Part shown: positions 1 through 6,481 of the stretch, one piece after another
Position numbering within the stretch: position 1 is the first letter of the stretch
How the letters are laid out: every line of letters begins with the position of its first letter
From: CAZGQY01 sp964528035
Lineage (GTDB): Bacteria; Pseudomonadota; Gammaproteobacteria; Methylococcales; UBA1147
NCBI GenBank assembly: GCA_964528035.1
Contig: CAZGQY010000052.1
Coordinates: forward strand, 1-22,419
Length of the DNA: 22,419 nt
Direction: 5' to 3'
Made by a program: the position numbers and the translations under genes
The notes under the pieces: generated by a model
The model's input: the letters and a program-made list of their open reading frames with translations, nothing else
Databases searched by the model: none
What the model was told of the DNA's origin: nothing

Positions 1-25
1 ACGGACAATAAGACAAGTCAAGATT
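1..25 (+). repeat. Left copy of a short interspersed repeat at the window edge
   Basis: The first 20 bases (acggacaataagacaagtca) recur exactly at 22393-22412, in the same orientation, and five more bases match with one mismatch. At the right end this sequence forms the outer right arm of a long inverted repeat, so the left copy is probably the truncated end of the same element. The same stretch is also open in frame 1 from base 1 to a TAA ending at 102, so it could instead be the 3' end of an upstream gene cut by the edge. No domain is recognisable. The rest of 1-214 holds no other gene I can support. Confidence 0.6.
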
Positions 26-214
26 CGTATATTATTGAATCCTCGCTCCTTAGGAAGAGATCAATGAAGAAGGGCGGAAATAATGAACCGGAAAGCGAGT
101 AATGCAAACGTATTTCAATCTTAAAATTAAAATCCTGGACTGAATTTTAATCGAGTAGTTTGGATTCATTCTAAGATATCCATTTCAGATGACTATAAAA
201 AGGTAATTCGCACG

Positions 215-1063
215 ATGTCAAAAATTAAACAATTTATTGTGACTGTGGTTTTTGTTTTGCCACATTTTTCTACAATCGCCCAGTCAATTGAGAATTTTGA
301 GAGCGAAACTGAACAATTCGATCGAGAAATTGATATCGAAGAATACTACGGTAGTATCAAATTCAGTACGGGATTTGATTTTAGTTCCGGTACCTATGGA
401 CAACCGACAACCACAGAGATCTGGTATGTTCCTAATACAATAAAATACCAATATGATTCTTGGACGCTCAAGCTGACTATCCCCTATATCCGAATTACGG
501 GGGCCGGTGATGTCGTCGGGGGTGGTCCCGATGGCCCGGTCGTCGGTCCCTCTACACAGCTCAGAAGAAGCACAGAGTCCGGTTTGGGTGATTTGGTATT
601 AAGCGGATCTTATGAATTGTTTTTGGAGAACCTGCCGTCTTTTGAAGTGACAGGCAAAGTTAAAATTCCAACTGCAGACAGTAGCAAAGGACTGGGAACC
701 GGAGAAGCCGACTATACGATTCAAATGGATATTTTTCAATCTGTGGCTCAATTCACACCATTTGCAACCGTAGGATATCGTTTTACCGGAAACCCGAGCG
801 GCATTCGGTTAAACGACGTATTTTTTGCGTCTGCGGGATTGGGTTATAAGGCCACAAAGGAATGGAGTGGTGGCGCTATCGGGGACTTTCGTCAGGCTAC
901 AACCAGTTTTGTCGAGGACACCTGGGAGTTTGTTCCCTATATCACTTGGAAAAATTCATCTGATTTTTCCGTAAATTTGTATGGTGTCGTTGGATTCAGT
1001 ACCGGTAGCGCCGATATGGGAATTGGTCTTCAGTTGGGTTATCAGCAAGAGTTTTGGCGCTAG
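215..1063 (+). CDS. Small outer-membrane beta-barrel protein (transporter/porin-like)
   Basis: The 282-residue protein begins with a signal peptide: a lysine-containing N-terminus, a hydrophobic core at about residues 7-20, and likely cleavage after Ile-Ala-Gln near residue 23. The rest alternates short amphipathic beta-strands with glycine and asparagine/aspartate turns and ends in an aromatic/basic terminus (Phe-Trp-Arg), typical of outer-membrane barrels. The stretch around residues 119-133 (ESGLGDLVLSGSYEL) resembles the conserved strand of the broad 'MetA-pathway of phenol degradation / transporter' barrel group. That resemblance is recalled, not computed, and no substrate can be named. 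An AAAAGG purine run lies about 11 nt before the ATG. Its last codons overlap the TTG start of the next gene, so the two are translationally coupled. It may form a pore for the neighbouring polysaccharide system, but that is inference from position only. Confidence 0.7.
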   Translation: MSKIKQFIVTVVFVLPHFSTIAQSIENFESETEQFDREIDIEEYYGSIKFSTGFDFSSGTYGQPTTTEIWYVPNTIKYQYDSWTLKLTIPYIRITGAGDVVGGGPDGPVVGPSTQLRRSTESGLGDLVLSGSYELFLENLPSFEVTGKVKIPTADSSKGLGTGEADYTIQMDIFQSVAQFTPFATVGYRFTGNPSGIRLNDVFFASAGLGYKATKEWSGGAIGDFRQATTSFVEDTWEFVPYITWKNSSDFSVNLYGVVGFSTGSADMGIGLQLGYQQEFWR

Positions 1064-2931
1064 TTTCAGAAAAATTAGCGAGAACCGGTCGACTTGGGAC
1101 TTGGTTGTTTGGGCTGCTGACAACGACTTTGATTTTCGTTTCGTCCGAACTGGTTTTGGCGATGTTCGGAGTGACTCCGGTTTATTACAATCATGATCCC
1201 TATGTTGGATTTACATCGTACAGCCCACTATTTGTTGAAAAAACATTCGCCAGCGGTGAGAAGGTATTTGCAACCGCGATCAGTAACAAACGAAACTTCA
1301 ATGTTCAACGTTTTTCGTTTAAAAAATCTCCTGGCACTTACCGAGTTTTTTGCATGGGTGGTTCAACCACTTACGGTCGGCCATTCGATGATCAGACTTC
1401 TTTTTGCGGCTGGTTGAGGGTCTACCTTAAAACGTTTTATCCATTGCGATCATGGGAGGTCGTCAACGCGGGGGGCATCAGTTACGCGAGTTACCGTGTT
1501 GTGCAAGTAATGCAAGAAATTGTCCAGTACGATCCGGATCTTTTTATCGTATACAGTGGACATAACGAATTTCTTGAGGCACGAACCTATTCCAGTATTC
1601 TGAAACAGCCTCAGTGGGTTATCGAGTTGGACGGTCTCCTGAATCGAACGCGGGTATACACAGTTCTGAAAAAAGTACTGGTCGCTGGTAATCAAGGACA
1701 GCAAGCCAATCGTAATAATAAATTGTCTGACAAGGTAGACACACTGCTCGATCACAGCGTTGGTCTAAATGCGTATCAACGGGATCCTGAATGGCAGGCG
1801 AATGTATTGGCGCACTATCGGTTTAATATCCAGAAAATGGCGAAAATTGCCAAAGCAAGCGATGCGGAATTGATCCTTGTCGTTCCGGCCTCCAATTTAA
1901 AAAACAGTTCCCCATTCAAAAGCGAGCACGGAATGAGTCTGACTGAGCAGCAACACGCAGATTGGTCAATGTTGCTCGGGAATGCCCAATCAGCGCGGTT
2001 CGATCGTTTATGGACGGAAGAGCTCTCTTATTTGTATCAGGCTGAAGCGATCGACGAACGCTACGCCGAAGTTCAATATAAGCTTGGTAAGGTTTTTTAT
2101 GCATTAGGAGATTTTGATAGTGCGAAGAATTCTTTCCAAAAGGCTCTTGACGAAGATATTTGTCCCTTGCGCGCATTGTCATCGATGCCATCCATGATTT
2201 ATGAGACAGCGGAGCAACATAAAGTACCGGTAATTGATTTTATTAAATTACTGGAAGATGATTCTTTCCAAATATTTGGCCATAAAATTCTGGGTGAAGC
2301 TTATTTTTATGACCACGTTCACCCGAAAATCCGAGCGCACCGAATGTTGGCGATAGCGTTAATGCAAACTCTTGTGGGTATGACAATTCTAGAACCGTCA
2401 CCGCTATGGAATCGACAAGTTCTTGAACAGACGAACCTCAAAGTCATGGCTAAAGTCGATCAGCTGGCTCAGGGGCGGGCGTTGAAGAACCTAGCCAAGG
2501 TATTGAGTTGGGCAGGTAAATATGAAGATGCTGCCAGGCTTTCGAAGCAGGCATTGCAAACTCTAGGTTCGGATGCAGAATTGTATTTTATTCTTGGTTT
2601 GAATGCCTATTCAAACGGTCGTTCAGAGGATGCAATAAGGTACTACCAAAAAGCGGTCAAGCTGGAACCGAAGTACGTAAAAGCACGAAACAATTTGGGG
2701 ATCGTTTTAGTCCATGTAGGCCAATACCAGCAGGCCATCGCCGAATACCAGGAAGTACTTCACCTGAAACCGGATCACGCAGATGCCCACTTCAATCTGG
2801 GGAATGCTTTGATGGAAACGAATAATCCAGTCGTAGCATTGAAACACTATCGTATGGCTCTCAGTATTCAGCCAGATGATCAGGTGTTGAAGGCGATTTT
2901 GAGCGATACAGTATTGGGAAAAAGGAATTAA
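1054..2931 (+). CDS. Membrane-anchored SGNH/GDSL hydrolase with C-terminal TPR repeats
   Basis: The 625-residue protein has one N-terminal membrane segment at about residues 15-38, then an SGNH hydrolase domain with all four signature blocks. These are the nucleophile Ser104 in Gly-Gly-Ser-Thr-Thr, a glycine block (Asn-Ala-Gly-Gly, about 137-140), Asn171 in Ser-Gly-His-Asn-Glu, and Asp420/His423 in Asp-His-Val-His-Pro. A TPR-like insert lies at about 330-365, and at least three or four TPRs fill about 470-620. SGNH enzymes of this layout usually cleave or transfer acyl (often acetyl) groups on glycans. The TPRs suggest docking to a partner protein. The start is taken as TTG at 1054, overlapping the previous gene: later in-frame starts (TTG 1105, ATG near 1162) would damage the membrane helix. 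The gene is probably co-transcribed with the barrel gene. A role in O-acetylation or deacetylation of the Pel-like polymer is possible but unproven. Confidence 0.82.
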   Translation: MALVSEKLARTGRLGTWLFGLLTTTLIFVSSELVLAMFGVTPVYYNHDPYVGFTSYSPLFVEKTFASGEKVFATAISNKRNFNVQRFSFKKSPGTYRVFCMGGSTTYGRPFDDQTSFCGWLRVYLKTFYPLRSWEVVNAGGISYASYRVVQVMQEIVQYDPDLFIVYSGHNEFLEARTYSSILKQPQWVIELDGLLNRTRVYTVLKKVLVAGNQGQQANRNNKLSDKVDTLLDHSVGLNAYQRDPEWQANVLAHYRFNIQKMAKIAKASDAELILVVPASNLKNSSPFKSEHGMSLTEQQHADWSMLLGNAQSARFDRLWTEELSYLYQAEAIDERYAEVQYKLGKVFYALGDFDSAKNSFQKALDEDICPLRALSSMPSMIYETAEQHKVPVIDFIKLLEDDSFQIFGHKILGEAYFYDHVHPKIRAHRMLAIALMQTLVGMTILEPSPLWNRQVLEQTNLKVMAKVDQLAQGRALKNLAKVLSWAGKYEDAARLSKQALQTLGSDAELYFILGLNAYSNGRSEDAIRYYQKAVKLEPKYVKARNNLGIVLVHVGQYQQAIAEYQEVLHLKPDHADAHFNLGNALMETNNPVVALKHYRMALSIQPDDQVLKAILSDTVLGKRN

Positions 2932-2979
2932 ACTGGAAATTATAACGGCTAATTGATCTCAATTTTAGTTTTAAATTCA

Positions 2980-3000
2980 AATAACCTTTTCAAGGTTATT
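2980..3000. terminator. Perfect 9-bp hairpin after the SGNH gene, possible weak terminator
   Basis: AATAACCTT and AAGGTTATT form a perfect 9-bp stem around a TTC loop, 48 nt after the stop codon at 2931. No T-run follows on either strand, so it is not a canonical rho-independent terminator. It may be a 3'-end stabilising hairpin. It directly abuts the large palindromic element that follows. Confidence 0.35.
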
Positions 3001-3140
3001 CGTAACTGCTCGTCCCTCTATGGGTGATCTGTTCCGGAAGACGCCGTAAATACATCCTTGTATGCGGCTTCCCTGCCGCATACACTTCCTCCACAGATCC
3101 CCCATAGAGGGCTGTTTTGGTAGGGGGCAAGTCGTTACGA
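3000..3140. repeat. Palindromic intergenic element of about 140 bp (MITE/REP-like)
   Basis: The element is a nested imperfect palindrome. Its outer ends TCGTAAC (3000-3006) and GTTACGA (3134-3140) are exact inverted repeats. CCCTCTATGGGTGATCTGT (3014-3032) pairs with 3093-3111 at 18 of 19 positions. GGAAG (3036-3040) pairs with CTTCC (3085-3089). The centre is a 9-bp hairpin, GTATGCGGC/GCCGCATAC, at 3060-3083. No ORF of convincing quality lies inside. Its form suggests a non-autonomous, dispersed intergenic repeat of the sort common in gammaproteobacterial genomes; dispersal itself cannot be seen from a single copy. As RNA it would fold strongly and could insulate the upstream genes from the pel promoter. 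Confidence 0.7.
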
Positions 3141-3247
3141 TTATTCTTCTAATATCCCGGCCCAACGGGTGGACTACAGCCCCCTAATTATTAACGCAAT
3201 CCATCATTCGTCGTTTCACTTCCTTTTTCTCATGTCCCTTCGGATTT

Positions 3248-3264
3248 CGTCACAAATTGTGACG
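3248..3264. promoter_or_regulatory. 17-bp perfect dyad upstream of the pel promoter
   Basis: CGTCACAA and TTGTGACG are perfect 8-bp arms around a single central A, ending 26 bp upstream of the -35 box at 3291. It looks like a homodimer binding site. It shares GTCA and AATTG elements with the FleQ box described for Pseudomonas pel promoters, but the spacing differs by one base, so a FleQ assignment is only a suggestion. It could instead bind a GntR, TetR or MarR type regulator. Confidence 0.5.
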
Positions 3265-3290
3265 ACTGTATAGAATAATCAATAAAAATA

Positions 3291-3319
3291 TTGACGTGGG
3301 AAATATTCCCATGTAATAT
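3291..3319 (+). promoter_or_regulatory. Sigma70-type promoter for the pel-like operon
   Basis: TTGACG (3291-3296) and TAATAT (3314-3319) are separated by exactly 17 bp. The -35 box differs from consensus at one position and the -10 box at two. The predicted start is near 3326. No other promoter of this quality was found before pelD, so the transcript would carry a leader of about 590 nt. Confidence 0.65.
3297..3311. promoter_or_regulatory. Operator 1, TGGGA-N5-TCCCA, in the promoter spacer
   Basis: TGGGAAATATTCCCA fills most of the spacer between the -35 and -10 boxes. A dimeric protein bound here would block RNA polymerase. The same TGGGA-N5-TCCCA pattern recurs 33 bp downstream, centre to centre. 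I cannot name the regulator, and none is encoded within the pel block. Confidence 0.6.
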
Positions 3320-3326
3320 TTAGAGC

Positions 3327-3347
3327 ATGTGGGAAAATATCCCACAT
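3327..3347. promoter_or_regulatory. Operator 2, ATGTGGGA-N5-TCCCACAT, at the transcription start
   Basis: Perfect 8-bp arms (ATGTGGGA and TCCCACAT) flank AAATA, immediately after the predicted start site. It shares the TGGGA-N5-TCCCA core with operator 1. The 33-bp spacing is close to three helical turns and puts both sites on the same face of the DNA. This suggests cooperative repression. Confidence 0.6.
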
Positions 3348-3918
3348 TGTAAAAGTTGTAGATATAAATGCCATTGGCCGCATGTTGGTATCGGCATTGA
3401 ATTGATGTTGATTAGAGTGCTTTAGTGGTCAACGTGTTTTTTTGGGAGCGCAGTGCAATGAAGAACCAGACAATTCCGATTGGATACCTGCTGAATGCAT
3501 TCCCCAGTGCAGATTCCCGGTGTTGCTACGAGGTCGAAAAAAAACTCAACAAGAAACCAGCGCGATACTCAATGGTTGTTATTTAATTTATCAGTTGAAT
3601 ATTAGTTATTTATTACAGGTTGAAACTTTTTCGCATCATTATGGATTTATAAATGTTAGACCCTAAAAAATTTATAAATTGTGTTCGCAGTACCATGTCA
3701 GCTTCGAAGAGTAAATTCCGATGTGTGTGAATTTGCGGGAAGAAATTTTATGCTTGCACCGCGAAAAATGAGGCAATGCGTTCAACCTCAGAGGTGGGTG
3801 GCTACATGCCGAACTCCTCGACAGAAAACTAGAATTATTAATCGTATCAGTGTGTTGTTCCGGCAAGTGTTAAATCCCGGTTACGGAAAGCACCCGACAA
3901 AAACAATGAGAATTTGCT
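3348..3918 (+). other. Long untranslated leader before pelD
   Basis: About 570 bases lie between operator 2 and the pelD start, with no long convincing gene. Visible items are a 42-codon ORF at 3458-3586, two copies of the 10-bp palindrome ATTTATAAAT at 3645-3654 and 3670-3679 (able to pair with each other around a 15-nt loop), the 11-bp palindrome ACCTCAGAGGT at 3785-3795, and a weak TTCCG/CGGAA pairing at 3858-3888. An ORF at 3681-3935 runs into pelD out of frame but lacks a clear ribosome site and any recognisable domain. I searched by eye for the conserved GEMM c-di-GMP aptamer bases and did not find them. Confidence 0.45.
3458..3586 (+). CDS. Possible 42-residue small protein or leader peptide
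   Basis: An ATG at 3458 is preceded by GGGAG (3444-3448) at a 9-nt spacing, one of the better ribosome sites in this region, and the frame ends with TAA at 3584-3586. The product is basic, with two adjacent cysteines (about residues 22-23) and a lysine-rich second half, and has no signal peptide or membrane segment. It lies in the pel leader about 130 nt after the predicted start site. It could be a regulatory leader peptide, a small protein, the decayed start of a lost gene, or chance. I recognise no family. Confidence 0.3.
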   Translation: MKNQTIPIGYLLNAFPSADSRCCYEVEKKLNKKPARYSMVVI

Positions 3919-5460
3919 ATGACTTTATTTTCTGAATTATCGATGAAGCTATTTGCGGGAAAGATGTTCATTCCCGAAAGTTATTATGGTTATAGCGAGA
4001 AAAAGCAAGAGAGTTGTCAGAGCCAGATCAATCGGAGTCCCAGACAAATTCTTTCCGATCGCTTTAGGCATAATGATTTCTCTAAATTTTCTGCAAGATT
4101 TATAGAAACAATAATCATAACAGTTACGGGTTTCTCAATTGGGTATTTATGTCTGCCGGATGCTCCGTTTTTCACGATTCCTGGTTTTACCTGGCTTATG
4201 GTGGGTCCTTTTTTAAGTGGTATTCGTTATGGTTTTTTTTATGCCGTTATGAGTGTTCTACTTGTACTCGGGATACTGGGTTATGGTCAATTATATCAAT
4301 TGTCCTGGGCCACGGATTCATTGCATACAATCGGCTTGGTTCTGCTATGGATTGCGTTTGTGGTGGGCGAATCCCGAAGTTATTGGGGGCGTCGGATAAA
4401 TCAGCTGAATGCATCAAACCAATCGCTTAAACAACAACTTAGCGAAATATCTATAGCTTATAGTCTTACCAAGAATTCACACGATCGATTACAGGAGTTG
4501 TCTGTGTCTAAAGTCAGTCTTCGAGATGGCGTTCTTGAACTACGGAAACAAATAGAGGATACAAACAAGCTGAACGAAAATTTAGACGAAGTCGGATCGA
4601 TTATATTAAAAGTGCTCTCTGACCAGGCTGACATTGAATCCGCGAGTTTGCATGAAGTCGGAGAAGATTTGCGGATGAAATCTGATCCGATTGATTCTTT
4701 CGGTAGCTCTGTACCTATTGATCTGAACAATCCGTTGTTAATCGAAGCGTTAAGAACGAAGAAAACGGTTTCTCTAAAAAATCGCTTAGTAGCTGATAAT
4801 CTCTATACCGATTCTGTACTACTGGCAATCCCGCTGGTCGATGTGACTGGAAAAGTATGGGGAATCGTCGCTGTTTCTAAAATGCCATTTCGCAGCTACA
4901 GTTCCGATAACATTCGATCAATCTCAATTTTGGCCGGTTATATTGGCGATCTGCTTGCAAAAAAAGATCGCGCCGCCTTTTCGCTGGTAGAAGATGCAAA
5001 CTTGCAAGATTTTTTCCTACAGATTGATCGGTGTATTAAAGATCGGTCAAGTTTCGATATACCCGCCGTCGTTTTTGGTTTCGAAATTAAGTACCGGCAC
5101 AAAAGTGACTCTATCAACCAGCTAACCAAAATAGAATCCGAGCAAATACGCAATATATTGACCGTGCATACTCTTGGTCTCGAGAAGTTTTGGACAGGGA
5201 TAAACCGACAGGGCAATCCGGTGTTTTTGTTACTTCTGCCCCTGACAACAAGTGTATCTGCCGCCTCCTATATAAAGGGGTTAGAAACCTTATTTGACGA
5301 GCGATCCACCTTTCAGATAAGCAGAGATTTATCCCCAAAGAAAGTCTTGACTGCGACAGATAGAGCCGCGGATGTTATGGATGTAATGGCTTCTCGGTTA
5401 AATATTGATCTAGCCTCGAATGAAAGAATAGAAGAACGGAAGATCTATGCAATCAAATAA
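3919..5460 (+). CDS. pelD: PelD-like inner-membrane regulator (4 TM, GAF, degenerate GGDEF)
   Basis: PelD is the inner-membrane c-di-GMP receptor that activates Pel synthesis. This 513-residue protein has the family layout: a cytoplasmic N-terminus, four membrane segments between about residues 60 and 152, a coiled-coil of about 155-220, a GAF domain of about 205-335, and a GGDEF-like domain of about 345-500. The GGDEF motif is replaced by Gln-Gly-Asn-Pro-Val (431-435), so cyclase activity is not expected, as in known PelD. Where the inhibitory-site RxxD is expected upstream, the sequence reads Leu419-Gly-Leu-Glu422, so the arginine is absent by my hand alignment. The Arg-Ala-Ala-Asp at 482-485 lies in the C-terminal helix and is not the I-site. 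The usual Pseudomonas protein is about 455 residues; the extra length is N-terminal. A weak GAG precedes the ATG, and ATG 3943 is an alternative start. The gene overlaps pelE by 14 nt. Confidence 0.82.
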   Translation: MTLFSELSMKLFAGKMFIPESYYGYSEKKQESCQSQINRSPRQILSDRFRHNDFSKFSARFIETIIITVTGFSIGYLCLPDAPFFTIPGFTWLMVGPFLSGIRYGFFYAVMSVLLVLGILGYGQLYQLSWATDSLHTIGLVLLWIAFVVGESRSYWGRRINQLNASNQSLKQQLSEISIAYSLTKNSHDRLQELSVSKVSLRDGVLELRKQIEDTNKLNENLDEVGSIILKVLSDQADIESASLHEVGEDLRMKSDPIDSFGSSVPIDLNNPLLIEALRTKKTVSLKNRLVADNLYTDSVLLAIPLVDVTGKVWGIVAVSKMPFRSYSSDNIRSISILAGYIGDLLAKKDRAAFSLVEDANLQDFFLQIDRCIKDRSSFDIPAVVFGFEIKYRHKSDSINQLTKIESEQIRNILTVHTLGLEKFWTGINRQGNPVFLLLLPLTTSVSAASYIKGLETLFDERSTFQISRDLSPKKVLTATDRAADVMDVMASRLNIDLASNERIEERKIYAIK

Positions 5461-6481
5461 AATTAAATCTTTAGATAGCCTGTTCAAAAAAAGGCCAGAG
5501 ACGGTATTCTCACTGGGGTTGTATTGTTTAGGCGTTAGCCTGGATCTCTGGGCAGCACAACAAATATTTCAAGGATTTTTGCTGAATGCTCTTGTTGCGC
5601 ATTGTCTATCTGCATTTATACTGCCCTGGCCACTTAGTCGTATTATGCCGCAGGATTTCCGACCAAGCAAAACGATATTATTGCTGTTTTTCTTTTTTTG
5701 TCTGTTTATTCCTGTCGTTTCCGGGTTTCTGCTTCTATTACTGGTTACCGTCGGACTCCGTCAACCTAAACCTTCAAATGTTGCTTTTCTTGAATTCACT
5801 GGGTTACCTTCATTTTCAGATAAAAATGCTGTTCCAAGCAATCTGGATTTTGCCGACAAAAATGTTTATAGCATTTTGAAATTTTCGACTGATGAATCTG
5901 AAAGAGTTAAAGCTGTATTGTCAACACGTTATATGCAGAATAAAAATGCAGTTCCTGTACTACAGCTTGCGTTATCAGATTGTGCAGATGAAGTTCGATT
6001 GCTGGCTTTTGCTCTACTCGATAAAAAAGAAAAAGAGTTTGATTCTATCATTCACAGAGGATTGGCAAAATTAAAATCTGATGATCTAAATCCAGAGGAA
6101 TTTAGCTCAATCCACTACTCTATTGCTGAAACATATTGGGAATTGTCCTATTTGGGTCTAGCGAAAGGTCGCGCCCGCATTCATGTGCTAAATTCCGCCA
6201 AACAACATGTCTCCACTGCATTGAAACACCGTAAAAAGGATGCGGCAATGTATGTGTTGCAGGCTCGGGTAATGACACGCCTGGGCAATTATAAACAGGC
6301 TCGTAGTGCCTTAGACAAAGCAAAAATTTATGGTATGTCGATGGCAAAATTGGCCTTACTCCAAGCGGAACTGGCTTTCGAATTACGGCAATTCGATACT
6401 GTACGCAAGCATGTGCGGCAAATAGATACGACTGCTCAGACCAATATGATTCAAGATGGCATGGTCAATCAATGGATATAG
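5447..6481 (+). CDS. pelE: PelE-like membrane TPR protein
   Basis: This 344-residue protein matches PelE in position (between pelD and pelF), size (Pseudomonas PelE is about 330 residues) and layout. It has two or three hydrophobic segments (about residues 18-40, 42-60 and 76-105), then a cytoplasmic region with a HEAT/TPR-like helical stretch at about 145-180 and TPR-type helices over about 195-335. PelE is thought to scaffold PelD, PelF and PelG at the inner membrane. Sequence identity in this family is low, so the call rests on architecture and context. It starts inside the end of pelD (14-nt overlap, GGAAG just upstream) and overlaps pelF by 10 nt, which implies coupled translation and fixed stoichiometry. 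Confidence 0.78.
   Translation: MQSNKIKSLDSLFKKRPETVFSLGLYCLGVSLDLWAAQQIFQGFLLNALVAHCLSAFILPWPLSRIMPQDFRPSKTILLLFFFFCLFIPVVSGFLLLLLVTVGLRQPKPSNVAFLEFTGLPSFSDKNAVPSNLDFADKNVYSILKFSTDESERVKAVLSTRYMQNKNAVPVLQLALSDCADEVRLLAFALLDKKEKEFDSIIHRGLAKLKSDDLNPEEFSSIHYSIAETYWELSYLGLAKGRARIHVLNSAKQHVSTALKHRKKDAAMYVLQARVMTRLGNYKQARSALDKAKIYGMSMAKLALLQAELAFELRQFDTVRKHVRQIDTTAQTNMIQDGMVNQWI

Noticed and set aside
2977..3165. Minus-strand 62-codon ORF
   Set aside because: It is made entirely of the palindromic repeat element and has no protein-like features.
3803..3816. Short match to 5S rRNA (catgccgaactc)
   Set aside because: Only about 12 bases agree, and the flanking sequence does not fold or read like 5S rRNA. 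Treated as chance.
3348..3918. Possible c-di-GMP (GEMM) riboswitch in the pelD leader
   Set aside because: The conserved aptamer bases and paired hairpins could not be found by eye. A covariance search would settle it.
3681..3935. 84-codon ORF in the pel leader overlapping the pelD start
   Set aside because: It has no clear ribosome site, no recognisable domain, signal or membrane segment, and it overlaps pelD out of frame. It looks like a chance open frame.
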